A stretch of 22,670 nt of DNA from Methanosarcinales archaeon (GTDB taxonomy: Archaea > Halobacteriota > Methanosarcinia > Methanotrichales > Methanotrichaceae). The stretch spans positions 1 through 22,670 of the forward strand of contig JAAEEW010000096.1 of assembly GCA_013415595.1 (NCBI GenBank). The letters are read 5' to 3'. How positions within the stretch are numbered: the first letter of the stretch is position 1; each line of letters starts with the position of its first letter. The position numbers and the translations under genes were made by a program. Below the pieces are notes generated by a model. It saw only the letters and a list, made by a program, of their open reading frames with translations, had not been told where the DNA came from and made no database searches. Shown here in pieces: positions 6,858 to 13,862 of this stretch.

Positions 6858-8332
6858 TGTTCTCCGGCCTCGATGCCCTGAAGTCTGCCGTCTTTGAGCT
6901 GGGAATCGAGGTCCTGACCTACGTGCCCGGCTATCCCATCACCGGGGTGGCCGATGCCCTGTTTGCGGAGTGTGCGGTCAACGAGAAGGTGGCCCTGGAG
7001 ACGGCCCTGGGGGCCTCAGCCACCGGGGCCCGGGCCATGGTCCTGGTCAAGCACGTGGGGATGAACGTGCTGGCCGATCCCCTGCTGATCTCCGCCAGCC
7101 ATACCATCGGCTCCGCTGTCGTGGTGATCGCCGGGGACGACCTGGGCCCCCAGGGCTCCCAGGCGGAGATGGACAGCCGCTATTTCGGCACCCTCAGCCA
7201 GCTTCCCCTCTTCGATCCCGCCGGTCCTTCCTCCCTTTTCCAATCCCTGGCCGAGGCCTGCTCCGTCTCCGAGGAGATCAAAGCTCCGGCCATAGTGCGA
7301 ATAACCCCCCGCCTGACCGGGGCGGAGGAGGATTCGATCCGCAGGCCGTCCATACCCAGAGAGAGACATAAGAGGTTTGACCCCGCCATCTGGAACCTGA
7401 CCGCCCGGGGCCGGGCCCAGAGGTTCTACGGCCAGGTCATCCCCGCCCTGGAGGAGAGGTCCCACAACTCCGGCCTCAACTTCCTGCGAGAGGCGGGAGA
7501 GGCCGGCCCCGGGCTGGGATTGGGCATAATAGCCAGCGGCCATCCGGCCTTCCTGTGTAGAGACCTGCCGGCATCCCTCTTCGTGCCCGGATACGTCCAT
7601 CCCCTGCCCTGGGAGAGGCTATGCAGATTCGCAGCCGCCCATGACCCCGTCCTGGTGGCCGAGGAGCCCTGGCCATTCATCGAGAGCCAGCTTTGCGGAC
7701 TATCCGGGCTACGCGGCCGACTGACCGGCCACCTGCCCTACGGCCCCCTGGAGGCGGAGGACCTGGAGCGAGCCCTCCAGCTCCTGAGGGAGGAAAGGGT
7801 GGCCGGACCAGCGGTCCAGCCGGAGACGGCAGCACAGAGGAAAGGTCGATCCATCTGCGACGACTGCCCCTTCCTATCCCTCTTCAGGGCGATAGGCCGG
7901 ATGGAGGTCCCGGTGGCTGGAGACGCCGGCTGCAGCATCCTGGCCGTGCGCCAGCCGGTGCAGGCGGTGGACGTGGCCTATGGGCTGGGCTCCTCCATCG
8001 GCGTAGCCTCCGGCTTCAGGAAAAAAGGAATAGCGGTGATCGGGGACTACGCCTTTGCCCACAGCGGAGTGCAGGGGCTGATGAACGCCCGGTGGCAGAA
8101 GAAGAGCTTGCTGGCCATAGTGGTCAGGAACGGGGTGGCGGCCATGACCGGAGGACAGGAAGCCATCGATCCGGAGCCCCTCCTCCAGGCCCTGGCCCCG
8201 GACCTGATCAGGCTGGAGGAGACGGCCATCGAGGACGAGATCGTCGAATTGCTGGCCTCCGAGCTCTCCCGGCCCGGTCTCTCGGCCATCATGGCCTCGG
8301 GAACCTGTCCCCGCCAGGGCCCCCCATCCTAG
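6857..8332 (+). CDS. IorA-like thiamine-diphosphate enzyme lacking the ferredoxin domain
   Basis: A 491-residue relative of the alpha subunit of indolepyruvate:ferredoxin oxidoreductase (IorA). The N-terminal pyrimidine-binding domain has YVPGYPITG (22-30), NEKVALE with the likely catalytic Glu48, and KHVGMNVLADPL. Around 94-120 the DDLGPQGSQAEMDSRYFG stretch matches IorA. A CDDC pair lies at 334-337. The C-terminal diphosphate domain has GDYAF (396-400), N410 and VVRNGVAAMTGGQ (422-434). Full IorA is over 600 residues and ends with two 4Fe-4S motifs; this one stops just before them. The substrate is unknown. Coupling to mmp11 suggests a methanogen-specific role, as inference. It ends tail to tail with speA. 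Confidence 0.82.
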   Translation: MFSGLDALKSAVFELGIEVLTYVPGYPITGVADALFAECAVNEKVALETALGASATGARAMVLVKHVGMNVLADPLLISASHTIGSAVVVIAGDDLGPQGSQAEMDSRYFGTLSQLPLFDPAGPSSLFQSLAEACSVSEEIKAPAIVRITPRLTGAEEDSIRRPSIPRERHKRFDPAIWNLTARGRAQRFYGQVIPALEERSHNSGLNFLREAGEAGPGLGLGIIASGHPAFLCRDLPASLFVPGYVHPLPWERLCRFAAAHDPVLVAEEPWPFIESQLCGLSGLRGRLTGHLPYGPLEAEDLERALQLLREERVAGPAVQPETAAQRKGRSICDDCPFLSLFRAIGRMEVPVAGDAGCSILAVRQPVQAVDVAYGLGSSIGVASGFRKKGIAVIGDYAFAHSGVQGLMNARWQKKSLLAIVVRNGVAAMTGGQEAIDPEPLLQALAPDLIRLEETAIEDEIVELLASELSRPGLSAIMASGTCPRQGPPS

Positions 8333-10293
8333 ACCTTCATCTTCAGGACTTCGTGTCCTGCCCCTGCCCGGGCCTGTACCCTGGCCCCGGCCGCCTGGGA
8401 GCAGCTCGCCTCAGCCTCCAGCTCCCGGTGGCTGCTGGCCCGGTTGAAGTAGGTGTACACGCTGAGGGCCTTATGCAGCTCGGCCAGAATGCGGGGCAGG
8501 TCCGGCCGGTTCATGTGCCGCTCCATGGTGCGGTTGATGTAGCCGTCGGGATCGTAGTTGAAGAACCTCAGCAGCTTCTCGCAGCTATCGCCGGCGATCT
8601 GGCCGCAGACCTTCCAGGAGCTGCCGTCGCAGATCACGTGCACCTCGTTGACGCACCCCAGCAGGTTGTGGAAGTCGCCCAGGGTGTCCTGGTAGGCTCC
8701 CAGCAGGAAGATTCCCAGGTAGTAGTCCTCGCCGCTGGTAAGCTTGTGCAGCTCGATGCAGTCCCGGGTCCCGTTCTTGCCTGCGAACTTCTTGATCTCC
8801 CCGTCTGAGTCGCATGTGATGTCGGCGATGGTCCCCGTCTCGCAGGGCATCTCCCGGTGCCTGTGCAGCGGCATCATGGGGAATATCTGCTCTACGCCCC
8901 ACATGTCCGGAACCGACTGGAATAGAGAGAAGTTGCCGATGTACTTCTGGCTGATCAGCTTCTTTAGGTCCTTGAACTCGGTGGAGGTGTCTGCGGCCTG
9001 CAACGCCAGGCTGGCCGCCCTCTGGCAGACCATCCAGAACAGGCTCTCCCCCCGGGCCCGCTCCTCCAGGCCGATGTTTCCCAGGTTGAAGGAGTCCAGG
9101 AGCTCGTCCCGGTTGTGCAGGGCGTCGTGATAGTATTCCTTGTAGTTCTTGATGCTGATATTCTTGAAGGCGAAGTAGAGGTCCTCTATCTGCAGGGGGT
9201 CGCCTTCCCGGGGACAGGTGGCAAAGCCGTCCTTGGAGTTCTTCTTGCCGATGACCTTGAAGACCAGGAAGGAGTGGTAGGCGGCGATGGCCCGGCCGCT
9301 CTCGGAGACGATGGTGGGACAGGGCACCGCTTCCTCGTCGCAGATCTTTTGCAGGGTGTATACCACGTCGTTGGAGTACTCCCGCAGGGAGTAGTTGGCG
9401 CTGGAGGGTTCAGACGTCCGGCTGCCGTCGTAGTCCACGCTGAGTCCTCCACCCACGTTGAAGTACTCGATATCCGCGATCCGCTTGATCTTGGCGTAGA
9501 CCCGGGCGGCCTCGTTCATGGCGTCCTTGATGCGGTGAATGTCCGTTATCTGGGAGCCGATGTGGAAGTGCAGCATCTTCAGGCTGTCCAGCATCTCGTT
9601 CTCCGCCAGGATCCTGATGGTCTCCAGGGCTTCTCCGGTGGACAGCCCGAACTTGGAGGACTCGCCGCCCGACTCCGCCCAGCGGCCGCTGCCCTTGGAG
9701 AACAGCTTGAAGCGCAGTCCCAGCTGGGGCTTGACCCCCATCTCCCTGGCATAGCGCAGCACGTCGTAAAGCTCCTCAAACAGGTCCACCACGATCATGA
9801 TGTTGTGGATGTCGTTGAAGCTCAGCGCCAGGCGCAGGTACTCCTCGTCCTTGTAGCCGTTGCAGATCAAAAGAGCGTCTTTAGGAAGCTCCAGGGTGAG
9901 CGCCGCCAGCAGCTCGGCCTTGGTCCCCACCTCCAGCCCCAGGTTCATGGGCCGGCCGTAGTCTATGAGATACTCGATGACCTCTTTTCTCTGGTTGACC
10001 TTCATGGGAAATACAGGCTGATAGGCCCCGCCATAGTTGAACTCGATGATGGAGTCCCTGAAGGCCTGGGTGATCTCCCTTAGACGGTCGTCGATGATCT
10101 GGGGAAAGCGTATCAGCAGCGGAAAGGCCACCCCGCTGGACTCCATCCTGCACAGCACGTCCATGATGTCCACGCTGTGAGCGGCATTCTTGTCCGGAGA
10201 GATCGATAAATTGCCTTTGTTATTGATGGAAAAATAGCCGTTTCCCCAGTTCGATACGCCATAGCGGGCAATGGAGTCGTCAACCCTCCACAT
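8329..10293 (-). CDS. speA: Biosynthetic arginine decarboxylase, bacterial SpeA type
   Basis: A protein of 654 residues, matching bacterial SpeA (about 630-660). ATG 10293 is chosen over GTG 10311 because GGGGAGGG (10300-10307, minus strand) lies six bases before it. PLP-lysine motif FPMKVNQ has K98; HFHIGSQ is at 242-248, NVGGG at 279-283, and the C-terminal decarboxylase motif CDSDG at 494-498. It converts arginine to agmatine and CO2, the first step toward putrescine and spermidine. Many Euryarchaeota instead use a small pyruvoyl enzyme, so this PLP enzyme is notable. It lies back to back with dys, whose product uses spermidine. The last ~25 residues are Ala-rich and poorly conserved in character. 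Its stop overlaps that of the opposing gene. Confidence 0.95.
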   Translation of the reverse strand: MWRVDDSIARYGVSNWGNGYFSINNKGNLSISPDKNAAHSVDIMDVLCRMESSGVAFPLLIRFPQIIDDRLREITQAFRDSIIEFNYGGAYQPVFPMKVNQRKEVIEYLIDYGRPMNLGLEVGTKAELLAALTLELPKDALLICNGYKDEEYLRLALSFNDIHNIMIVVDLFEELYDVLRYAREMGVKPQLGLRFKLFSKGSGRWAESGGESSKFGLSTGEALETIRILAENEMLDSLKMLHFHIGSQITDIHRIKDAMNEAARVYAKIKRIADIEYFNVGGGLSVDYDGSRTSEPSSANYSLREYSNDVVYTLQKICDEEAVPCPTIVSESGRAIAAYHSFLVFKVIGKKNSKDGFATCPREGDPLQIEDLYFAFKNISIKNYKEYYHDALHNRDELLDSFNLGNIGLEERARGESLFWMVCQRAASLALQAADTSTEFKDLKKLISQKYIGNFSLFQSVPDMWGVEQIFPMMPLHRHREMPCETGTIADITCDSDGEIKKFAGKNGTRDCIELHKLTSGEDYYLGIFLLGAYQDTLGDFHNLLGCVNEVHVICDGSSWKVCGQIAGDSCEKLLRFFNYDPDGYINRTMERHMNRPDLPRILAELHKALSVYTYFNRASSHRELEAEASCSQAAGARVQARAGAGHEVLKMKV

Positions 10294-10539
10294 GCGAAAC
10301 CCTCCCCTCACGCCGTCTCATGGATAGAGTCTCGTCATTTTTATTCCGCAGTCCATAATTCAGTCTATGATTGTTAATAATCGACATAACATCATTCACC
10401 CCGTACCTGATTATAGCAGTGGTCTTGAGTTTGGGATTAGATGCAGTTTTGATATTTAAAGATATTAGTAGGTGCAATTTTATAAAATAATCTCCTCCCT
10501 GGAAAATCTTTAAAAGCCCCGAGGACTCTCCAGGAGCTT
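10294..10539. promoter_or_regulatory. Divergent speA/dys promoter region
   Basis: An AT-rich gap between two divergent genes. Leftward: AATAAAAAT (10337-10345 read on minus) lies about 48 bases from the speA ATG and would give a leader of about 20 bases with the Shine-Dalgarno at 10300-10307. Rightward: TTTATAAAA at 10478-10486, or TTTAAAA at 10509-10515, could drive dys. Only the former would leave the GGAG at 10533-10536 inside the mRNA. I see no clear operator, though the gap holds several short AT-rich near-repeats. Confidence 0.5.
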
Positions 10540-11595
10540 ATGATTGGACATAGCGAGGATAATCCAGATCACCCTCCGGGAACGATCGACCGTCCGCCCC
10601 GGACCACACTTCCGGTGAAGGCCAGAAGCGTTGCCCAGCTCGCTTCAGCCATGTCTAACATGGGCTTCCAGGGCGGCCAGTTCGGGGAGTCGTTTCGCAT
10701 ATGGCAAAAGATGCTGCAGGAAAAGGAGATCACCGTCTTCCTGGGCATCGCCGGGGCTATGGTCCCCGCCGGCCTGCAGGAGATGATAGCCTACCTCATA
10801 TCCAACCGCATGGTGGACTGCGTGGTCAGCACCGGAGCCAACCTCTTCCATGACATGTGCGAAGGGCTGGGAATAGTCCACTACCGGGGTGACTGCTCTG
10901 CCGACGACGCCTACCTCAAGGAGTGCAAGATCGACCGCATCCACGACGTCTTCGTCTCCGAGGTGGACCTGCACCGGGCGGACATCTACATAGCCAACCT
11001 GGCAAAGAGGCTCGATCCCGGCATCAGCTACTCCTCCCGGGAGCTGATGGAGATGATCGGCAAAGACATGCCCCCCACGACCATCCTGGGAAGCGCCAGC
11101 CGGGCCGGTGTGCCGGTCTTCGTGCCCGCCCTATCCGACAGCTCGATAGGCATCGGCCTGGTCATGGCCTGGCGAGAGGGCCACAAGGTCAATATCGACC
11201 AGATAAGGGACGTGGACGAGATAACCCAGATAGTGGAGAAGTCCACCCAGACAGGAGTGGTGTTCATCGGCGGCGGCGTTCCCAAGAACTTCATCCAGCA
11301 GACCAAGGTAATCGCCGAGCTGATGGGCAACTACAGCGGCGGCCACAACTACGCCATCCAGTACACCACGGACACCCCCCACTTCGGAGGGCTCTCCGGA
11401 TGCACCTTCAGCGAGGCCATCTCCTGGGGCAAGGTGCACAAGGAGGCCAAGAAGGTGCAGGTCTTCGCCGACGCCACCATCTCCGTGCCATTGATCGTCC
11501 AGGCCCTGAGCGAGGGGGCTCCGGCGAGAGAGACCGTCCCCGTCTGCCGGTGGAAGGGCTCAGAGCTCACCCTGAGCTACGAGCCCCCGAAGTAA
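10540..11595 (+). CDS. dys: Deoxyhypusine synthase
   Basis: A 351-residue protein with clear deoxyhypusine synthase motifs: VFLGIAGAMVPAGLQEM (66-82), VSTGANLFHDMCEGL (96-110), VFIGGGVPKNF, and the catalytic SEAISWGKV with Lys298, equal to the active-site lysine of human DHS. The enzyme moves an aminobutyl group, from spermidine in known cases, to a lysine of translation factor aIF5A. The first 25 residues are Pro/Asp-rich and look like a variable extension. Its neighbour speA on the other strand makes agmatine, a polyamine precursor. GGAG precedes the ATG. An intrinsic-terminator-like hairpin follows at 11672-11699. Confidence 0.96.
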   Translation: MIGHSEDNPDHPPGTIDRPPRTTLPVKARSVAQLASAMSNMGFQGGQFGESFRIWQKMLQEKEITVFLGIAGAMVPAGLQEMIAYLISNRMVDCVVSTGANLFHDMCEGLGIVHYRGDCSADDAYLKECKIDRIHDVFVSEVDLHRADIYIANLAKRLDPGISYSSRELMEMIGKDMPPTTILGSASRAGVPVFVPALSDSSIGIGLVMAWREGHKVNIDQIRDVDEITQIVEKSTQTGVVFIGGGVPKNFIQQTKVIAELMGNYSGGHNYAIQYTTDTPHFGGLSGCTFSEAISWGKVHKEAKKVQVFADATISVPLIVQALSEGAPARETVPVCRWKGSELTLSYEPPK

Positions 11596-11671
11596 AGGGC
11601 GGCAGCTCTCAGGAGATTTTAAAGAGCATCCGGAGACGAACCCTGGGCAACACGGAATTTCGATTCTGAAG

Positions 11672-11699
11672 CGGCCCCCCCCCGATTGGGGCCGTTTTT
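11672..11699 (+). terminator. Hairpin plus T-run after dys
   Basis: CGGCCCC (11672-11678) pairs with GGGGCCG (11688-11694) and is followed by TTTTT. It sits 76 bases after the dys stop and looks like an intrinsic terminator on the plus strand. Confidence 0.7.
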
Positions 11700-11717
11700 C
11701 AAAGCCAGGGATGAATT

Positions 11718-11735
11718 GGGGGATTTTCATCCCCC
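11718..11735 (-). terminator. Hairpin after the lipoprotein gene
   Basis: On the minus strand GGGGGAT pairs with ATCCCCC across a GAAA tetraloop, a very stable fold, 17 bases beyond the lipoprotein stop. There is no strong T-run directly after it, so it may protect the mRNA 3' end rather than terminate. Confidence 0.5.
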
Positions 11736-11751
11736 GGCACTTCATCCCGGA

Positions 11752-12300
11752 TTAAAATCCGGTTACGCTGGCCAGCTCCAGGCTCTGGGACCGGTCGTCG
11801 GTCCCTTCCACCAGGATGACCAGGTTTTCATTTGTCCACAGGAACAGGTACCTCATGGTGTCCTGGGTCCGGTCCCTGATCTCCGTGACCTCGTGGCCGT
11901 TGACTATGGCCGTGCTGAACCTGTCCACGCCGAGAGCGGGTGGTCTCTGGTACTCCTCCAGGGCCCTGTAGTTCTCGGCCGCGGCGGTGGCAATCTCCGG
12001 GCTCTGGGTCTCGATGAGGGTGATCCTGGCGTCGAAGGCCTGGCCCAGAGGGGCCCATTGATACTTTCCGACGGTGGCGTTGACCTGGCCGATGTCCCGG
12101 CTGCCGTAGAAGTCCTTGATCTCCTCGGTGATGTTGACGTTCTTCGTGTTCTTGTCCATCACCGCCAGGAGGGTGAATCCCTGGGGCAGGTTGTCGGTGG
12201 GAACAGAAGCCGTGACGGCCTCGTCATTCTCATCCACGCACCCGCAGATGGGCAGCAATATCAGAGAAATGAGCAATATGCAGATGTAATGTGTCTTCAT
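11752..12300 (-). CDS. Putative secreted lipoprotein, unknown function
   Basis: A protein of 182 residues starting at ATG 12300. Residues 1-20 form a signal peptide with a hydrophobic core (ICILLISLILLP) ending in a lipobox-like ICGC, with Cys21 as the probable lipid-anchored residue. The mature part is acidic and soluble, with no domain I recognise; features include FTLLAVMDKNTKNVNITEEI and LFLWTNENLVILVEG. It is probably anchored outside the cell membrane. The open frame extends upstream to 12594, but that part overlaps the cooT-like gene and looks non-coding. A TATA-like TTTATTT (12326-12332, minus) about 29 bases before the ATG suggests a leaderless message. Its stop lies inside a short palindrome. 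Confidence 0.75.
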   Translation of the reverse strand: MKTHYICILLISLILLPICGCVDENDEAVTASVPTDNLPQGFTLLAVMDKNTKNVNITEEIKDFYGSRDIGQVNATVGKYQWAPLGQAFDARITLIETQSPEIATAAAENYRALEEYQRPPALGVDRFSTAIVNGHEVTEIRDRTQDTMRYLFLWTNENLVILVEGTDDRSQSLELASVTGF

Positions 12301-12325
12301 AGGAGTGGAGATTTGGCCTGCCCGG

Positions 12326-12332
12326 AAATAAA
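12326..12332 (-). promoter_or_regulatory. TATA-like element of the lipoprotein gene
   Basis: TTTATTT on the minus strand, about 29 bases before ATG 12300, the spacing of a leaderless archaeal promoter. No Shine-Dalgarno sequence is present before the ATG, which agrees. Confidence 0.45.
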
Positions 12333-12382
12333 GGTTTCCAGAGAGATAAACGACTGGCAGAGGCCGCTTTGATTTAAATCTA

Positions 12383-12417
12383 ATAAAAAAGGCTTTGATC
12401 CCCCGGTTCAGGGGGAT
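12383..12417 (-). terminator. Terminator at the end of the superoperon (after cooT-like)
   Basis: On the minus strand ATCCCCC (12411-12417) pairs with GGGGGAT (12398-12404), followed after a short gap by TTTTTTATT (12382-12390). The TGA stop of the cooT-like gene lies in the loop. This is a good end for the long minus-strand unit. Confidence 0.7.
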
Positions 12418-12596
12418 GCCACGACGGCTTCCTGGGAGATGATGCTTACCTCCACCAGCTCGCCAGGGACCTCTTTGGAGTCTCCCAGGATGCCCTCCAG
12501 AAGGACTTTCCCCTGGGAAGAGACCAGCCTGACCACGCCGTCCATGATCAGCTCTCTCTTCTCTCCGGACTGCAGATAAACATTCAGCTCGCACAT
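12408..12596 (-). CDS. CooT family nickel-binding protein
   Basis: A 62-residue protein beginning MCELNVYLQSGEKRELIMDGV. CooT-type proteins are about 60-70 residues and start MC, with Cys2 as the nickel ligand, followed by a short beta-rich fold; this one fits, including a GELVEVSI segment near the end. CooT binds nickel and helps nickel delivery to carbon monoxide dehydrogenase in bacteria; methanogens have related nickel enzymes such as CODH/ACS. The role here is inferred from family membership. It starts 19 bases after the tRNA-Arg 3' end and ends in a terminator hairpin. Confidence 0.8.
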   Translation of the reverse strand: MCELNVYLQSGEKRELIMDGVVRLVSSQGKVLLEGILGDSKEVPGELVEVSIISQEAVVASP

Positions 12597-12615
12597 GGTT
12601 ACACCCTTTTTTTAG

Positions 12616-12690
12616 CGGACCCGGCGGGATTCGAACCCGCGACCCCCGGGTTAGAAGCCCGGTGCTATATCCTGGCTAAGCCACGGGTCC
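12616..12690 (-). tRNA. tRNA-Arg (anticodon UCU)
   Basis: A 75-base cloverleaf on the minus strand. The acceptor stem GGACCCG pairs with CGGGTCC, the anticodon stem CCGGG with CCCGG around loop CTTCTAA (anticodon TCT, reading AGA), and the T arm is GCGGG-TTCGAAT-CCCGC. The discriminator is G. CCA is not encoded (CT follows), so it must be added by the CCA-adding enzyme. It lies between pfdB (16 bases upstream) and the cooT-like gene (19 bases downstream) on the same strand, so it is probably cut out of a mixed mRNA/tRNA transcript. No intron is visible. Confidence 0.95.
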
Positions 12691-12698
12691 CCTTTATG

Positions 12699-12716
12699 GG
12701 GGGGACTTAACCCCCC
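12699..12716 (-). other. G6/C6 hairpin around the pfdB stop codon
   Basis: On the minus strand GGGGGG (12711-12716) pairs with CCCCCC (12699-12704) with loop TTAAGT, which contains the TAA stop of pfdB. It precedes the tRNA by 8 bases. It may act in processing or in slowing RNA polymerase; no T-run follows. Confidence 0.5.
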
Positions 12717-13069
12717 TTGGGTGGCACCTGGCCCAGTGCCTCTTTGAGCTGTTCCTGGAGCTGGGCGAACCTTCCCTGTATGCGTTCCTCCTGCTTGGCG
12801 ACCGTCGTGAGCCTTAGCTCCAGGAGGTCCTTTCGCTCTTTCAGGTCCTCCAGCAGGGTGGCCCTTTCCGCCTTGAGGAATATCTCTCCTACGTTCTTGT
12901 AGACCACGGCATCCTCACTGGCGCCATCCAGCTCTTTCAGTGCGGATTCCGTCTCTTTCTTTAAAACCTCTATTTGATTCTTCTGGTTGACCAGCGCCTG
13001 TCCCTGCTGCTGTAGCTGCTGCAGCTGAGCAAGCTGGTTTTGAATCTGAGGGGGCAATTGACCGCTCAT
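12707..13069 (-). CDS. pfdB: Prefoldin beta subunit
   Basis: A protein of 120 residues starting at ATG 13069, which overlaps the pcc1 TGA (ATGA). An upstream in-frame start at 13087 exists but would lie inside pcc1. The sequence is two long coiled-coil helices rich in Gln, Leu and Lys (PPQIQNQLAQLQQLQQQ near the start, KERKDLLELRL near 80), joined by a short hairpin segment containing VVYKNVGEIFLKAE. This is the prefoldin beta pattern and length. Prefoldin is a hexameric holdase that passes unfolded proteins to the thermosome. The gene is at its usual place at the end of the exosome superoperon. Confidence 0.93.
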   Translation of the reverse strand: MSGQLPPQIQNQLAQLQQLQQQGQALVNQKNQIEVLKKETESALKELDGASEDAVVYKNVGEIFLKAERATLLEDLKERKDLLELRLTTVAKQEERIQGRFAQLQEQLKEALGQVPPKGG

Positions 13070-13293
13070 ACGTTTACCATCTCCCATCCAATCTTGACCA
13101 ATCTGATCCAGGTGTTAAGGGCAGCCCTCAGAGAGGCTACGTCTTCGCCTTCCACGCTCAGCCGAAGGCTGGTTTGATCGCAATCCAGCGTAACCACCCC
13201 CCTGTGAAGGTCGTCGCTGAGCTCCATGGACAGCGCCTCCAGAAGCTGAGATGGATTCTCCAGCTCGAATATCAGCTCTGCCCGGCCCTTCAT
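13066..13293 (-). CDS. pcc1: KEOPS complex subunit Pcc1
   Basis: A small protein of 75 residues from ATG 13293, or 83 from TTG 13317. It shows the Pcc1 pattern: a first strand (GRAELIFEL), a helix (PSQLLEALSMEL), two strands (VVTLDCDQTSLRLSVEGED), and the C-terminal helix SLRAALNTWIRLVKI. Pcc1 is the dimerising subunit of KEOPS, which with Kae1 makes the t6A37 modification of tRNAs. I prefer ATG 13293 because it places the first strand at the N-terminus, but no strong ribosome-binding site separates the options. It lies between rpoP and pfdB as in many archaea. Confidence 0.85.
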   Translation of the reverse strand: MKGRAELIFELENPSQLLEALSMELSDDLHRGVVTLDCDQTSLRLSVEGEDVASLRAALNTWIRLVKIGWEMVNV

Positions 13294-13375
13294 ACCATTG
13301 ATCGATATTGGCTGCAAATGCCCCAGATGTCGGTCTGCATAGCACGAGCCTTCTGCCCGCTTCGCCGAAATTCCG

Positions 13376-13396
13376 CTGCCGGGAAGTCCCCGGCAG
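13376..13396 (-). other. Hairpin in the rpoP-pcc1 spacer
   Basis: Arms CTGCCGGG (13376-13383) and CCCGGCAG (13389-13396) form an 8-pair stem with a 5-base loop. The spacer between rpoP and pcc1 (about 130 bases) is the longest gap in an otherwise packed operon. No T-run follows, so attenuation, processing or mRNA stabilisation are all possible. Confidence 0.4.
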
Positions 13397-13423
13397 GGGA
13401 TCAGACCGGAAGGCGGAAAATTC

Positions 13424-13561
13424 CTATACCGCCTTGAACCACTTGACAGTCGTGGGCCGCTCCTTCATCAGGATGCGATGACCACAGTAAGGGCATCGGA
13501 TGCCGCTGTACTCGTAGTCCACCTCGACTGCCTTCTTGCACCTGGTGCATTTGTAGGCCAT
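13424..13561 (-). CDS. rpoP: DNA-directed RNA polymerase subunit P (Rpb12-like)
   Basis: A 45-residue zinc protein starting MAYKCTRCKKAVEV and ending TVKWFKAV. Cys5-x2-Cys8 and Cys23-x2-Cys26 (CPYCGHRIL) form the zinc site of archaeal RpoP/Rpb12, a small subunit that contacts Rpo3/Rpo10 in RNA polymerase. ATG 13561 directly follows the rpl37ae stop (TAG then ATG), with a GGAG just before. The length is normal for the family. Confidence 0.93.
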   Translation of the reverse strand: MAYKCTRCKKAVEVDYEYSGIRCPYCGHRILMKERPTTVKWFKAV

Positions 13562-13840
13562 CTACTCCTCCAATGACCTCTTCACTGATCTGGCCACCGA
13601 CCGGCCGATGGATGTAACAGGTATGTAAGTTCCTCCGGCAAAGGCATGGCCACACTTGGCACACCGCCAGATCGCGGTGTCACTTCTCTTAACTCTCTTT
13701 CTCCCACACTGAGGGCAGTCGTAACTGGCCCTGGACTTCTCCTCTATGTCTGCCACCAGTTTTCTGGACTTTCTGCCATACCTGGCGCCGAACCGAGCCG
13801 CCGACCTGCTCTTCCTGCCTTTCCTGAACTGCTTTGCCAT
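13562..13840 (-). CDS. rpl37ae: Large ribosomal subunit protein eL43 (L37Ae)
   Basis: A 92-residue basic protein, MAKQFRKGRKSRSAARFGARYG, with the four-cysteine zinc site CPQCGRKRV and CAKCGHAF. This is the L37Ae fold and length. It lies 22 bases after rrp42 and directly abuts rpoP, the usual order in the archaeal exosome superoperon. Confidence 0.95.
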   Translation of the reverse strand: MAKQFRKGRKSRSAARFGARYGRKSRKLVADIEEKSRASYDCPQCGRKRVKRSDTAIWRCAKCGHAFAGGTYIPVTSIGRSVARSVKRSLEE

Positions 13841-13862
13841 TTATCCTACTTCCTGATTATGA

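Noticed and set aside
9115..10083. 322-codon open frame on the plus strand inside speA
   Set aside because: Full-length SpeA with all catalytic motifs occupies the minus strand here; the plus frame has no motif and a low-complexity composition.
12301..12594. Long N-terminal extension of the lipoprotein gene
   Set aside because: The signal peptide and lipobox begin at ATG 12300, a TATA-like element precedes it, and the extension overlaps the cooT-like gene.
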